From NCBI GenBank assembly GCA_028641055.1, contig CM054060.1, positions 237,054,833 through 237,118,832 of the forward strand: a stretch of DNA of 64,000 nt, given 5' to 3'. Each line of letters begins with the position of its first letter. The stretch's first letter is position 1. Of this stretch, positions 20,728 through 32,755 are shown one piece after another. The DNA comes from Alopecurus myosuroides. Lineage: Eukaryota; Streptophyta; Magnoliopsida; Poales; Poaceae. Both the position numbers and the translations under genes were made by a program. Below the pieces are notes generated by a model. That model saw only the letters and a list, made by a program, of their open reading frames with translations, was not told where the DNA came from and did no database searches.

Positions 20728-22389
20728 CAGAAGCAACTATTCATAGGGCTAGCAGAATAGACAACGGAAAGTATCAGTAACCAGGGTTGAAAGGAACACA
20801 GTGGTTCATGTGAGTGAATACTTGCCTGCAAACCCAGTAGCCTGGTACTGAGCTAAATCCTTAGAAGGGGTGTCGTAAGTATCGTCGGTCTCAACGTCGT
20901 CGTTTATCCGAGAAGAAGCAAACAAACAACGCAAGGAGATGAGCAATCAATATCATGGCATAGTGCACAAACATGGGATGATGCATGACCATTTAATTGA
21001 TGCATCATAATAAACTAGTTGACAAGATAACAACATGATTAAATGGACCCACATGCAATTGGATTGCGTATGGAAAGCCCATGAATTATGGTTGAATTAA
21101 TTGTTCTACAACTAGTCAACTTGTGTAAGTGAATTAGCATGATGCATGGACGAGGAAAACAACAAAATAACAACAATAGAAACAATTGGAAATAAGGTTG
21201 ACCAAGTTTGGAAATTCATTTATTAAGTTAAGAAATTTTGGTTCCTTAAAGGTGTCACACAAGCATTTGTTGTTTTCATCAAGTTAAATTGTTCAAAACA
21301 GATAACAAAGTTCATATTTGAAAAGAAAACAAGATTTTAGTTGGAATACATGTTTCACTTGTTGAAAAAGGATTTCAAATAAATTATTTATGAATTAAAC
21401 AAGTTTAAGCAAGAAGTAAATGAATTTTAATTCAAACATGAATTTATTTGAATTTTTATTTGTTCAAAACATTAAGTGAGATTCATATTTGAAAAGGTTA
21501 TGCTTTGGTGGTTTGAAAACATATTTTATATGTCCCAAAAGAATTTGTTTTGATCAAGTTATAAATTTAGCAATATTAAATGAATTAAACAAGGTTTAAA
21601 TTATTTAACCAATTTTAATTATTCAAAACATGAAACAAAGTTTATATTTGGAAAGGTGGTTTAATTTTGCATGGAAAACATATTTCATTTGTTAGAATTG
21701 GATTTAAAATGAGCAAGTTATTATTTTGGCAATTTTAAATGCAATAATTAAGAAACAATTGTTTTCAGCAATTTAAATTATTCAAAACATCAAACAAAAT
21801 TTATATTTGGAAAGTACATGAAAAGTTGATTGGAAAACATATTTAGTTTGTGGAATTTGGAATTTTTATGCCCAAGTTATGATTTTTGCAAAATTTAGTG
21901 AATTAAACAAGAATTCAAATATTTCACCAATTTAAAATATTCAAAACAGTAAACAAATTTCATATTTGGAAAGATTATATTTTTCGGGTTTGAAAACATA
22001 TTTTACAATTTAAATTTGGAATTAATTTGAATTACTTATGATTTACACAAGTTTTAAATGAATTAAATAAAATGCAGAAAATAAATCAATTTTTAAGTGT
22101 TCAAAATATTAAACAGATTGCATATTTGCAAAATTTAGGCAATTTGGATTTGGAACCATTTTTTATTTATTTAGTTTGGATTTATTATTCAAAGGATATT
22201 CAAATTTGAAATTCCAGGGGTCAAAACATAATTACAGAAAGTTTTTAAAGTTCCAGGGCTTAAACACAATTACAGAAAGTTACAATTTATTTTACAGGGG
22301 CCTAGAAAGAAATAGAAGGGACCTAGCTGTGATTAGGGACTTGTTGAGTTGTGAAGGAATAAAAGAAAAAAATGGGAATTTATCCCGTG

Positions 22390-22455
22390 GGGGGGTGGGA
22401 TTCAATCCCCCCACCTCTGGATAGCGCGCAGAGCAGCTAACCACTGCGGCTGCTG
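22390..22455 (-). other. tRNA-like patch in the left large LTR
   Basis: The minus strand reads GCCGCAGTGGTTAGC, then a CTCTG...CAGAG stem around a 9-base loop, then GGGATTGAATCCCAC. This resembles a tRNA D-arm/A-box, anticodon arm and T-arm/B-box. The T loop is too long and I cannot close an acceptor stem, so it is not a functional tRNA gene. It may be a tRNA-derived insertion or a polymerase III promoter relic. Confidence 0.4.
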
Positions 22456-24262
22456 CGAGTTTCTGTCAGTAAGGGGTGGCGAGGGGGGATATGCTGCAGT
22501 TGCGGGTTAACTGAAATTCGGACAGAAACCAAAAGTGCAGGCTTTCATCGTTGGGTTCAGAGAAGGTACCGCAGCTGCTGGCGATCCGCGCGCGTTGGTG
22601 CGAGCTCGAGGTGTAGCTAGGATCAGCTAGGCGGTGCTGGGGCTGTGAGACGACCAGTCCATCCTGGTGCTGTGCACGGGTGAGCAACAGGGTGCACAAC
22701 CCCATGGAGCTGGAGCTTCTCTGCAACAGAAACATGGCGGCCCGAGCATGGTTCAGAAATGCACGTCGACAGAGAGCAGGGGAAAAAGCTGGGAGGTGGC
22801 CGGAATCGGCCGAGAGGGTCACCTGGAAGGTTAGGTAGGGGGTGATCCAGCTCGAGGGCGAACAACGGCGATGAATTTCGGCGGCGATGACGGCTGATCG
22901 GAGAGGGAATAGAGAAGGTCGACGAGGACCTGGAGTGCTTCGGCTCCACTTCTTCGGGGCGGATGAAAGAGGGCGTCGAGGAGCAGCTACTGGCATCCTC
23001 GAACTGTCTCGGAGAGATTGGTGATGGTGGGTCAATGGCGAGACAGTGGAGACGGCGAGCTCGCGTGGTTGCAGAAGGGAGGCGCCGCGGCGGGGAGAGA
23101 GGGTAGGGCTCGGCTTAGGTTAGCAGAGGGGGGAAGGCTAGTTTTATGGGGCGTCTAGCCTAGTACGGCAGGCAATCGGGAGGGGAAGGGGATGATCGCA
23201 CGGCTGGAGGGAAGGACAGCGACGCAGCTGCCTTTCTGCGTCTGTACGAAGACGAAGACCAGAGGTGGGCTGGGGGGTAAGTGGAGTGGGGTGGGCTGGA
23301 TTCTGGGTTGTAGGTGGGCTGAAAACAGCCTGCCTCCCCCACTTCTTTCCTTTGCTTTTAATCTTTTTTTTGTAGAAGAGAGAGAGAGAAAGGAAAAGGA
23401 TTTGGGTTTTTTATTTTTTATGAATAACTTTTTTTTAGTAATTTTGCAAAAACAGTAATTAAAAGCAATTTACCATTAACTTCAAAATTTGGAATATTAA
23501 TTTGATTGTTTTAATTGGTTAGTTGGACTCCAAATAAGGTTTGGGGTTTTTAATTTTTATGAGATGTTTTATTACTTTGCAAACAGTAAACCAAAGCAAT
23601 GTTACCAACATTTCCAAAAATTTGGAGATGTTAATTTAATTTTAAAGATGGTTAGTTGAATTTTCCAATAGGGTTTCACTTGGGGATTTTGAAATAAACA
23701 ATTTTTATCCAATGAATTCAAACAATTATGACAACATTATTGAATTTAATTTGTTTGCAAGATTTTAATTCTTAAACCCATATTTTGAAATAGGCCAAGT
23801 AGGATTGATTTGATTTGAATTTGAAATAACGATTGAATTAAGTTTGGATTAATTAAATTATTAAAAGCCATAATTTTAATGGTTGAACCTTATGGAAACA
23901 AATGATTGATTTGTTTTGCAATTTTCATAACTTTCAACATGGTTGTTGTTTGGAAGAAAATCATAATTGAATTTGAAAAGGGTTTGATTATTGGATGCAT
24001 TTTTATAGAAACAAAACAACAGTTTGGGAAACAATTGGTTGTTTTTATTTGAAATATGATTTTGGAAATTGTAACATCACAAGGATGAAACAAAAGGTTT
24101 GAATTTTGGTTTGAAATTCAAAATAGAAAACAAAGGAAAACAGAGAAAAACAAATGGAAAACAAACAAAACAATTGCACTCAACATGATGCCATGATGCA
24201 AAACATAAAATAACAGAGAGCAAATATTCTAAAGGCTTATTTTTCATACTTGGGATGTTACA

Positions 24263-24280
24263 AAACGCCCCCCCCTTGAG
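24263..24280 (-). other. Polypurine tract of the large-LTR element
   Basis: The minus strand reads TTGAGGGAATC-like sequence upstream and then CTCAAGGGGGGGGCGTTT directly before the LTR start TGTAACATCCC. The 8-base G run is the core. Confidence 0.8.
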
Positions 24281-25177
24281 GGAATCGGCCCCGAGATTCC
24301 TACTGAGAAAAGAAAAGGTCCGGATAGTTCTTGGGAAGATCCTCTTGAACTGTGACACGTGAAACACATCGTGCACCTTGGATAGTTTTTCTGGAAGTTC
24401 CAGACGATAGGCATTCCTGGCAACTCTTCTGGAAAGATGTCAGGGGATTTGGAAACCACCGGAACATTTTCAAATAAAGGGAGAGGTTTTGTATCGAGGG
24501 TGTATAGCTGGATAGAACTTGATTCATTTGGAGAATAGAATATCTGGAATGTGGTGATTCAGGAATGCTTCCTCGAAACAACCCCAGGTGATAGGAATGC
24601 CAGCTCTCATAGCCTGGAATCAACAACAACAACAACAACAACAACCTTTCTGGCCAGATAGACTTGATATTTGGGAAGTTTTAATTAGACGCCGGTAGAA
24701 GAACTGAAATGGAAATCAACAAGATTTCAACGGACGAAAAGGATGTTGAGAAGAACAGGATATCAACATCGGGGAAAACGAGAACAAAACTCCTGAGGTA
24801 CTACGGAAAACCCATCCGGGCTTCTAAAGGATCAATATCTACTGCTTAAGGAATAGAGGATCTGCTTCCGGGGCTTACACGCCTCCGTTCTCAATCATGA
24901 GTAGGCAACATGATAAATCATGTCACAACCACCTCCATTCCTATGGTCTAGTAGATATAACCATCCTAGAGAAACCAGAATACGTGAAATCCTAACTTGA
25001 AAGTTTAGATGAGAAGGGAAAACAACGTTGCACTTCCTTACCAGAAAAGGGAGGGTGGGTGGGGAAAGAAGAAAAAGGAACAGAAATCCTACTCTCACGT
25101 TTCATTTTTCCTATATAGCTACAAAATAGTTTCTAGACTCAACTGCGACCAGCAAAAAGGGATCCTACAGGCAGACA
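24281..25177 (-). pseudogene. Deletion-fused gag/RT/integrase relic inside the large-LTR element
   Basis: Read on the minus strand, three gypsy fragments occur in normal order. A gag piece (motif RAGIPITWGCFEEAF, about 24610-24560) follows a (TTG)8 microsatellite. Next comes the segment that normally begins the reverse transcriptase region (SPDIFPEELPGMP, about 24450-24412). After a junction near 24410, in another frame, comes the integrase C-terminal motif LSKVHDVFHVSQFKRIF (about 24390-24335), then a short tail rich in SR and GG next to the polypurine tract. The core of RT, RNase H and integrase is absent. About 500 bases next to the primer site hold no recognisable Gag. The pattern is that of an internally deleted Tekay/Del-type chromovirus. 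It encodes nothing functional. Confidence 0.65.
24620..24644. repeat. (CAA)8 microsatellite
   Basis: Eight CAA units lie within the gag relic. Slippage here may have added residues to the ancestral reading frame. Confidence 0.9.
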
Positions 25178-25190
25178 GGCTCTGATACCA
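25178..25190 (-). other. Primer-binding site, initiator methionine tRNA
   Basis: The minus strand reads TGGTATCAGAGCC two bases from the inner edge of the right LTR. This fixes the element's orientation as minus. Confidence 0.9.
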
Positions 25191-25192
25191 TT

Positions 25193-28100
25193 TGTCGCAC
25201 CCGGACTTCTAGGGGATACTCACAGTCCGTTAAACAGTAGATGAATGGCTTACGGGGCATACCGGCACCCGCATCTCAATATGAGCAGGCCAACACGTAA
25301 ACGTGTGACAACCATTATCTTACTATTCATCGTCTACGCAAACCATCCCATAGAAATCCAGATACTTCCATTGACGTACTTCAAAACATACACACATGGT
25401 ACGTCAACGGCATTGGAACAAGTGATATCACAACAGATCTCTACGACACAAAAGATGGAAATAAGTTGCAAATAGCTCTCATTAGAGCAGAGATAGCAAA
25501 TACAATCATCCAGGGGACACATGTCCCAACATATCATCATTACATCACAGCGGAAGCATTCAACATGTTTGAGTACAGACAAGAACCAAATACGCCTAAG
25601 AGGCCAGAAACGAAAAGACGGAGCCCATCCATGAAGTCTCGGATCCTGCCCGGGTCCGCTATCTACTCGTCAGCAGTCTCGTCATACTCCACGTAGTAGC
25701 CACCATGGTGATCCTCGGAAACGTAGGTCTGCGGAAACCACAGCCCCAAAGGGGTCAGTACATAAACGTACTGGCAAGCAAGACTCACAGTTCACCAAAG
25801 TGTAACCCGTCAACACCAAGCACAGATGCTTTGGGTTCAACGGAAGAAAGGGGATATGAAAGATGCTGCAACTGGCTGCTCTAACCAACTACAGAAACAT
25901 ACTACAACTTCCGGCTAACAGAAAGGAGATAAGATCGGGTATCATAACCAACTATAGCTAACTCCAAACAAACCCATCCTGGATCTCGCCCCTTATCCGA
26001 AGAAGCAATCCGAGGATAACTCACACAGTTGAAAATAATGATGGTTCAGATTATTGTGTCAATAAGCCTATTACTAGTCAAGTTGTTAATCATTGGGTGT
26101 AAGGTGGTTAATCATTAGGTTTAAGTTGTCCTGAGTACTTGTTAGCCAGTACTTTCACCAAGTAGTCCATAACCGCGGAAAACACGGCTTCTCGAGAAGA
26201 TTTTATCCCTGCAGGGGTGCACCAATTTGGCCGTACACGTATGAATAACCCGCCAGATGGAAAGGCCCTTCCACCAAGCGAGGCACTCAACACAACTCAA
26301 CTCTTCTTCGCATCAAGCCCAAAGCACCTTGGGCGCACGGCTAATCGAGCCCCGAAGAAAGGGGACCCTCATAGCACTCTAAGAACGTGTCCCCCTATAT
26401 GCCGACTACAAAAGTTCCACCCTGGACTGGGCTCGCAAAAACATGCATGCGGCAAATGGAACACACGAACTAAATGAGGCGATTTGGACGAGATGCGAAT
26501 CGAATCAAATTAAGGGGGCGCCCATACTCGCTTCCCACATGCGGGTAGTGCGCTCATCATGGATCAGTAGACAAGACCCTTTTCCTATTAGGGTCGACAC
26601 TAGCAGGCCTCAAAACCACACAGGGCCTCCTGTCGGTGCCTTATCATCAAATTATTATTAATAACAACATTAGCATGATTGATTGATTAAACATCGAGCC
26701 CCCAGAACATAATGAAATAGCAACAGAAAGTAACGGGTAACAGACTCGAGCAAAACAACCCTAAGCATGCTAGTAAGACACGGGCAACAAGCAATGGTTA
26801 TAGGTATGGAGGTGAGGCAATATCAGGGGTAAAGGATACATGTGATAGGTTCGTAACAGAAGCAACTATTCATAGGGCTAGCAGAATAGACAACGGAAAG
26901 TATCGGTAACCAGGGTTGAAAGGAACACAGTGGTTCATGTGAGTGAATACTTGCCTGCAAACCCAGTAGCCTGGTACTGAGCTAAATCCTTAGAAGGGGT
27001 GTCGTAAGTATCGTCGGTCTCAACGTCGTCGTTTATCCGAGAAGAAGCAAACAAACAACGCAAGGAGATAAGCAATCAAAATCATGGCATAGTGCACAAA
27101 CATGGGATGATGCATGACCATTTAATTGATGCATCATAATAAACTAGTTGACAAGATAACAACATGATTAAATGGACCCACATGCAATTGGATTGCGTAT
27201 GGAAAGCCCATGAATTATGGTTGAATTAATTGTTTCTACAACTAGTCAACTTGTGTAAGTGAATTAGCATGATGCATGGACGAGGAAAACAACAAAATAA
27301 CAACAATAGAAACAATTGGAAATAAGGTTGACCAAGTTTGGAAATTCATTTATTAAGTTAAGAAATTTTGGTTCCTTAAAGGTGTCACACAAGCATTTGT
27401 TGTTTTCATCAAGTTAAATTGTTCAAAACAGATAACAAAGTTCATATTTGAAAAGAAAACAAGATTTTAGTTGGAATACATGTTTCACTTGTTGAAAAAG
27501 GATTTCAAATAAATTATTTATGAATTAAACAAGTTTAAGCAAGAAGTAAATGAATTTTAATTCAAACATGAACTTATTTGAATTTTTATTTGTTCAAAAC
27601 ATTAAGTGAGATTCATATTTGAAAAGGTTATGCTTTGGTGGTTTGAAAACATATTTTATATGTCCCAAAAGAATTTGTTTTGATCAAGTTATAAATTTAG
27701 CAATATTAAATGAATTAAACAAGGTTTAAATTATTTAACCAATTTTAATTATTCAAAACATGAAACAAAGTTTATATTTGGAAAGGTGGTTTAATTTTGC
27801 ATGGAAAACATATTTCATTTGTTGGAATTGGATTTAAAATGAGCAAGTTATTATTTTGGCAATTTTAAATGCAATAATTAAGAAACAATTGTTTTCAGCA
27901 ATTTAAATTATTCAAAACAGCAAACAAAATTTATATTTGGAAAGTACATGAAAAGTTGATTGGAAAACATATTTAGTTTGTGGAATTTGGAATTTTTATG
28001 CCCAAGTTATGATTTTTGCAAAATTAAGTGAATTAAACAAGAATTCAAATATTTCACCAATTTAAAATATTCAAACAGTAAACAAATTTTATATTTGGAA

Positions 28101-30414
28101 AGATTATATTTTTCGGGTTTGAAAACATATTTTACAATTTAAATTTGGAATTAATTTGAATTACTTATGATTTACACAAGTTTTAAATGAATTAAATAAA
28201 ATGCAGAAAATAAATCAATTTTTAAGTGTTCAAAATATTAAACAGATTGCATATTTGCAAAATTTACGCAATTTGGATTTGGAACCATTTTTTATTTATT
28301 TAGTTTGGAGTTATTATTCAAAGGATATTCAAATTTGAAATTCCAGGGGTCAAAACATAATTACAGAAAGTTTTTAAAGTTCCAGGGCTTAAACACAATT
28401 ACAGAAAGTTACAATTTATTTTACAGGGGCCTAGAAAGAAATAGAAGGGACCTAGCTGTGATTAGGGACTTGTTGAGTTGTGAAGGAATAAAATAAAAAA
28501 ATGGGAATTTATCCCGTGGGGGGTGGGATTCGATCCCCCCACCTCTGGATAGCGCGCAGAGCAGCTAACCACTGCGGCTGCTGCGAGTTTCTGTCAGTAA
28601 GGGGTGGCGAGGGGGGATATGCTGCAGTTGCGGGTTAACTGAAATTCGGACAGAAACCAAAAGTGCAGGCTTTCATCGTTGGGTTCAGAGAAGGTACCGC
28701 AGCTGCTGGCGATCCGCGCGCGTTGGTGCGAGCTCTAGGTGTAGCTAGGATCAGCTAGGCGGTGCTGGGGCTGTGAGACGACCAGTCCATCCTGGTGCTG
28801 TGCACGGGTGAGCAACAGGGTGCACAACCCCATGGAGCTGGAGCTTCTCTGCAACAGAAACATGGCGTCCCGAGCATGGTTCAGAAATGCACGTCGACAG
28901 AGAGCAGGGGAAAAAGCTGGGAGGTGGCCGGAATCGGCCGAGAGGGTCACCTGGAAGGTTAGGTAGGGGGTGATCCAGCTCGAGGGCGAACAACGGCGAT
29001 GAATTTCGGCGGCGTTGACCGCTGATCGGAGAGGGAATAGAGAAGGTCGAGGAGGACCTGGAGTGCTTCGGCTCCACTTCTTCGGGGCGGATGAAAGAGG
29101 GCGTCGAGGAGCAGCTACTGGCATCCTCGAACTGTCTCGGAGAGATTGGTGATGGTGGGTCAATGGCGAGACAGTGGAGACGGCGAGCTCGCGTGGTTGC
29201 AGAAGGGAGGCACCGCGGCGGGGAGAGAGGGTAGGGCTCGGCTTAGGTTAGCAGAGGGGGGAAGGCTAGTTTTATGGGGCGTCTAGCCTAGTACGGCAGG
29301 CAATCGGGAGGGGAAGGGGATGATCGCACGGCTGGAGGGAAGGACAGCGACGCAGCTGCCTTTCTGCGTCCGTACGAAGACGAAGACCAGAGGTGGGCTG
29401 GGGGGGTAAGTGGAGTGGGGTGGGCTGGATTCTGGGTTGTAGGTGGGCTGAAAACAGCCTGCCTCCCCCACTTCTTTCCTTTGCTTTTAATCTTTTGTTT
29501 TTTGTTTTTTTTTGTAGAAGAGAGAGAGAGAGAAAGGAAAAGGATTTGGGTTTTTATTTTTTATGAATAACTTTTTTTAGTAATTTTGCAAAAACAGTAA
29601 TTAAAAGCAATTTACCATTAACTTCAAAATTTGGAATATTAATTTGATTGTTTTAATTGGTTAGTTGGACTCCAAATAAGGTTTGGGGTTTTTAATTTTT
29701 ATGAGATGTTTTATTACTTTGCAAACAGTAAACCAAAGCAATGTTACCAACATTTCAAAAAATTTGGAGATGTTAATTTAATTTTAAAAATGGTTAGTTG
29801 AATTTTCCAATAGGGTTTCACTTGGGGATTTTGAAATAAACAATTTTTATCCAATGAATTCAAACAATTATGACAACATTATTGAATTTAATTTGTTTGC
29901 AAGATTTTAATTCTTAAACCCATATTTTGAAATAGGCCAAGTAGGATTGATTTGATTTGAATTTGAAATAACAATTGAATTAAGTTTGGATTAATTAAAT
30001 TATTAAAAGCCATAATTTTAATGGTTGAACCTTATGGAAACAAATGATTGATTTGTTTTGCAATTTTCATAACTTTCAACATGGTTGTTGTTTGGAAGAA
30101 AATCATAATTGAATTTGAAAAGGGTTTGATTATTGGATGCATTTTTATAGAAACAAAACAACAGTTTGGGAAACAATTGGTTGTTTTTATTTGAAATATG
30201 ATTTTGGAAATTGTAACATCACAAGGATGAAACAAAAGGTTTGAATTTTGGTTTGAAATTCAAAATAGAAAACAAAGGAAAACAAAGCAAAACAGAGAAA
30301 AACAAATGGAAAACAAACAAAACAATTGCACTCAACATGATGCCATGATGCAAAACATAAAATAACAGAGAGCAAACATTCTAAAGGCTTATTTTTCATA
30401 CTTGGGATGTTACA
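25193..30414 (-). repeat. 5' LTR (right) of the large-LTR element, 5222 bp
   Basis: This is the uninterrupted copy, with TGTAACATCCC and GGGTGCGACA ends on the minus strand. It contains the same succession of AT-rich, tRNA-like and GC-rich blocks as the left LTR. One ORF on the minus strand is 189 codons in the left LTR (22466-23035) and is stopped early in this copy (28735-29163) by a point difference. This argues against a conserved protein. Confidence 0.92.
28508..28577 (-). other. tRNA-like patch in the right large LTR
   Basis: This is the second copy of the patch at 22390-22455. It reads GGGATCGAATCCCAC in place of GGGATTGAATCCCAC, closer to a canonical B box. Confidence 0.4.
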
Positions 30415-30419
30415 CAAGC

Positions 30420-31093
30420 TATCATCTGACATGATAAGTTCACATCAACAAATATCTAATCCCCTGTCAGTAAAATTGGGTATCACGTCATTGATGATGC
30501 AGACACCCGAACAGAAAAATACTCGAGTGATCAGAAAAATCATTCGAGTCATGCAAAGCCCCTTCGCGAGGAAAAGTTTCATTGAGAAAGCATATAAGTT
30601 GAGGTTCTCTCCTTTGTCACTCGAAAAAATGACTCGAATGAATCGCGCTATAACACTCTGCTTTCCCAGATCGCACATTTGCGTTAAAAACTCTGGATGT
30701 CATACTCTTAGTATGAAGGTAGGACCCGCGGATCAGTTCCAACGGCCTAGGAGTTGAACTGATGATGCGCTACCTAGTACTTTTCCATGCCAACAGGTGT
30801 GATGAAAATCCCGACGGACGTGTTTGGTAAAACGACTGGAAACTGGAATTCGACTCGGTAAGGCTTCAGTAGAATGAGTTGAATTACCCTAGGTTTTTCT
30901 GGGTTCGAGCCTGAGGACTCAAATTATGAGTATGTTAATGGTGTATTCTCTCGAGTGAGATTAATTGACCTCGATCAGTCGAGTAGATCGAAACCATTCG
31001 GCCACATCCTCCTGAAACTGTTTGCAGGAAAGCACTCGAAACAATTTTTCCTCAGGGTTTGAGTCCCTCGATCGAGTCCTTGATTCCATTAGG
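30420..31093 (+). mobile_element. 3' internal spacer of the right Tat-like element
   Basis: This continues the sequence that was at 14138 before the large-LTR element inserted. It lies between the antisense gene promoter and the polypurine tract. No gene is recognised. Several ACTCGAGTG and ACTCGAATG motifs recur, as in the left counterpart. Confidence 0.45.
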
Positions 31094-31107
31094 CACTCGG
31101 GGGCTAC
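31094..31107 (+). other. Polypurine tract of the right Tat-like element
   Basis: CACTCGGGGGCTAC immediately precedes the LTR start TGACGTGGGG. It is the same 14 bases as on the minus strand at 733-746. Confidence 0.6.
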
Positions 31108-31530
31108 TGACGTGGGGTCAGGTGCAGTCCATTGAGGGGTGCCTTGGTGGACTCCACGAGTAACTACACAAAGGCCCATGAAGGAAATCTATGCGAAGCA
31201 GAAGGAAATACTTAAGCAGCAAGAATAGGAAAGGATAGTAATCGAATCGAGTCGAGTCCACCTCATGTACGACCCCTGGGACCCTAGATTCAGAGCTGCG
31301 CTAGATCTAATATGTGAGCAGTACCCCCTGTAATCGATACTTTTAACCCAGTCGTAATAAATTCCGGCAGGCGGCAACTCATTGAGTCGAGTAGTCCACC
31401 AACGCCTTCTTCCTTCACGAAACCCCGGGTCTCTTACCATAGGGATTGTTGAGGTCACCCCCTGTTCAGCTAGCTGCTTGAATTTGTTGCAGTGAATACT
31501 CATAGATGAACTGTCCAATATGCCACATAT
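31108..31530 (+). repeat. Partial 3' LTR of the right Tat-like element
   Basis: It begins TGACGTGGGG after the polypurine tract and shares CCACGAGT and AAAGGCCCAT with the minus-strand LTR at 732. Its end is not defined, because a LINE remnant begins at about 31531. Confidence 0.5.
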
Positions 31531-32755
31531 AATTTTTTAAGGCAAAAACCCCACCAGGGGGCATCGATTTCCGTTATCAGCGGATAACAGAAACAACATT
31601 CAGCATTCAAGTGCTAAAACAAAAGTAAAGAGGGTCTCTAGAACACCGCTCGATGCTAGTGTTACTCCTAAAGCTAAGATAAAGACATCCAGACCACCAG
31701 AATATACAAGTTTTTGAGACCAAACTTAACTTCCCAACACTCCAGCTAGCAAAAGCTACCAACAACAGAAACCAACCTAGGAACACTTCTTGAGACTCTC
31801 GCCGATAGAGAACAACTTTCAGAGTCCATCTTCCTCCACCATCTCTACATCTCTTGCCCTTCACCACCATTGCTTTCGCAATCTTCATCACTCTCCTCAT
31901 CATCGTCATGATCTCTGTCAGGCCACCCTTGGAGTTGTCTTCTTGTATCGGTCCCTCTTCCAGCACTCTCCTCTAGCTCTAGTGCCGCAGTTAGCAAAGC
32001 ATAGGTTCCCCCTCGTAGATGGTCTTGATCCTGCAAGTTATGTAAACCTGCCCAGTATTTTATAAACACACATGCATAACAGATTAGTTCTACCGGAGAG
32101 TTTATCAGTTTATTTTCAAAGCAAGCTTTGTTGCGAGTCTTCCAAATTGCCCATCAAATCGACGCCACACAAGTGATCTGAACATTTCTACTGACCGCAA
32201 CATAATGAGGCAGCCACCAGAAAACTTGAGAGAAAGATCCAGGTCTATTAGCAGCCCCCACAACCTTAGCTACCAAGCTCCAGACAAACTTCGCCACACG
32301 ACAAGTGAAGAACATGTGAGAAATAGTTTCATCATCATCACAGAACTGACATTTAGAGTTACCTACCCACTTCCTTTTGATCATATTATCTTTTGAAGTA
32401 ATCGCGTTATGCCAGATAAGCCACAGCCAAACATTGATTTTCAATGGGATTTTTACTTTCCAAAGATGCTTTCCAAACGGGTTTGTCTGTTTCTTCATTT
32501 AGGGCCACCCCTGCGAATTTATTCCGAAGCTCTCTCCATTTTTCCCGCAAACCCACATCGAACCATCTTCTGAAGGAAAATTGCCAACTTTTTTCAGCTG
32601 TTTTCTCAATTGAGAAATCATGTTCATTGCACAGTTCAAATAACTCTAGATACAACAACTTGAAGGAGCTGTGACCACACCAAGCATCATGCGAGAAACT
32701 GGTTCTCTTTCCATTTCCTACTCTCATTTTTCTGAATGCCAGACACAATGAACGT
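31531..32755 (-). mobile_element. 5'-truncated L1-type LINE, 3' end only
   Basis: On the minus strand, frames at 32748-32407 and 32498-32154 encode the region after the reverse transcriptase. These include a GNGKRTSFSHDAW motif and a zinc-binding RT-associated domain (motifs IPLKINVWLWL, CQFCDDDETISHMFFTC). The two frames overlap with a frameshift near 32450. A 3' UTR follows, with a CCCC-CTGGT-GGGG hairpin near 31553, and ends in a short poly(A) (T run at 31533-31538). I could not find a target-site duplication. It is a dead 5'-truncated copy. Confidence 0.75.

Larger units (their letters stand above)
14144..24262 (-). repeat. 3' LTR (left) of the large-LTR element, interrupted
   Basis: This copy is split at 15813/20728 by the nested element. 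The host sequence resumes after the duplicated CAGAA. Joined, the two parts align with 25193-30414 from end to end. Contents in plus-strand order: the GC-moderate U5-like part (14144-15808), an AT-rich block (20733-22380), a tRNA-like patch (22390-22455), a GC-rich promoter/leader-like block (22460-23340) and an AT-rich end (23345-24262). The ORFs inside are not recognisable proteins. Confidence 0.9.
14144..30414 (-). mobile_element. Large-LTR gypsy derivative (LARD-like), 5.2-kb LTRs, 930-bp interior, TSD CAAGC
   Basis: Two long direct repeats (14144-24262, interrupted by a younger insertion, and 25193-30414) flank an interior of 930 bp. The outer flanks carry the 5-bp duplication CAAGC (14139-14143 and 30415-30419), so this is one complete insertion. 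An iMet-tRNA primer site (25178-25190) and a G-rich polypurine tract (24263-24280) place the element on the minus strand. The LTRs begin TGTAACATCCC and end GGGTGCGACA in that orientation. Without the nested element the left LTR is about 5200 bp and the right one 5222 bp. By eye, about 14 substitutions separate the first 1.67 kb, roughly 0.8-1 percent, so the insertion is young. It cannot be autonomous. Interior relics suggest descent from a Tekay/Del-like chromovirus. Confidence 0.9.

Noticed and set aside
22466..23035. 189-codon minus-strand ORF in the large LTR as a possible gene
   Set aside because: The same frame in the other LTR copy is cut short by a point difference. Composition is low-complexity S/R/P with no motif, and it lies in a GC-rich leader-like block.
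24895..25098. Minus-strand ORF next to the primer site as Gag N-terminus
   Set aside because: The hydrophobic translation has no Gag motif. The region is decayed leader.
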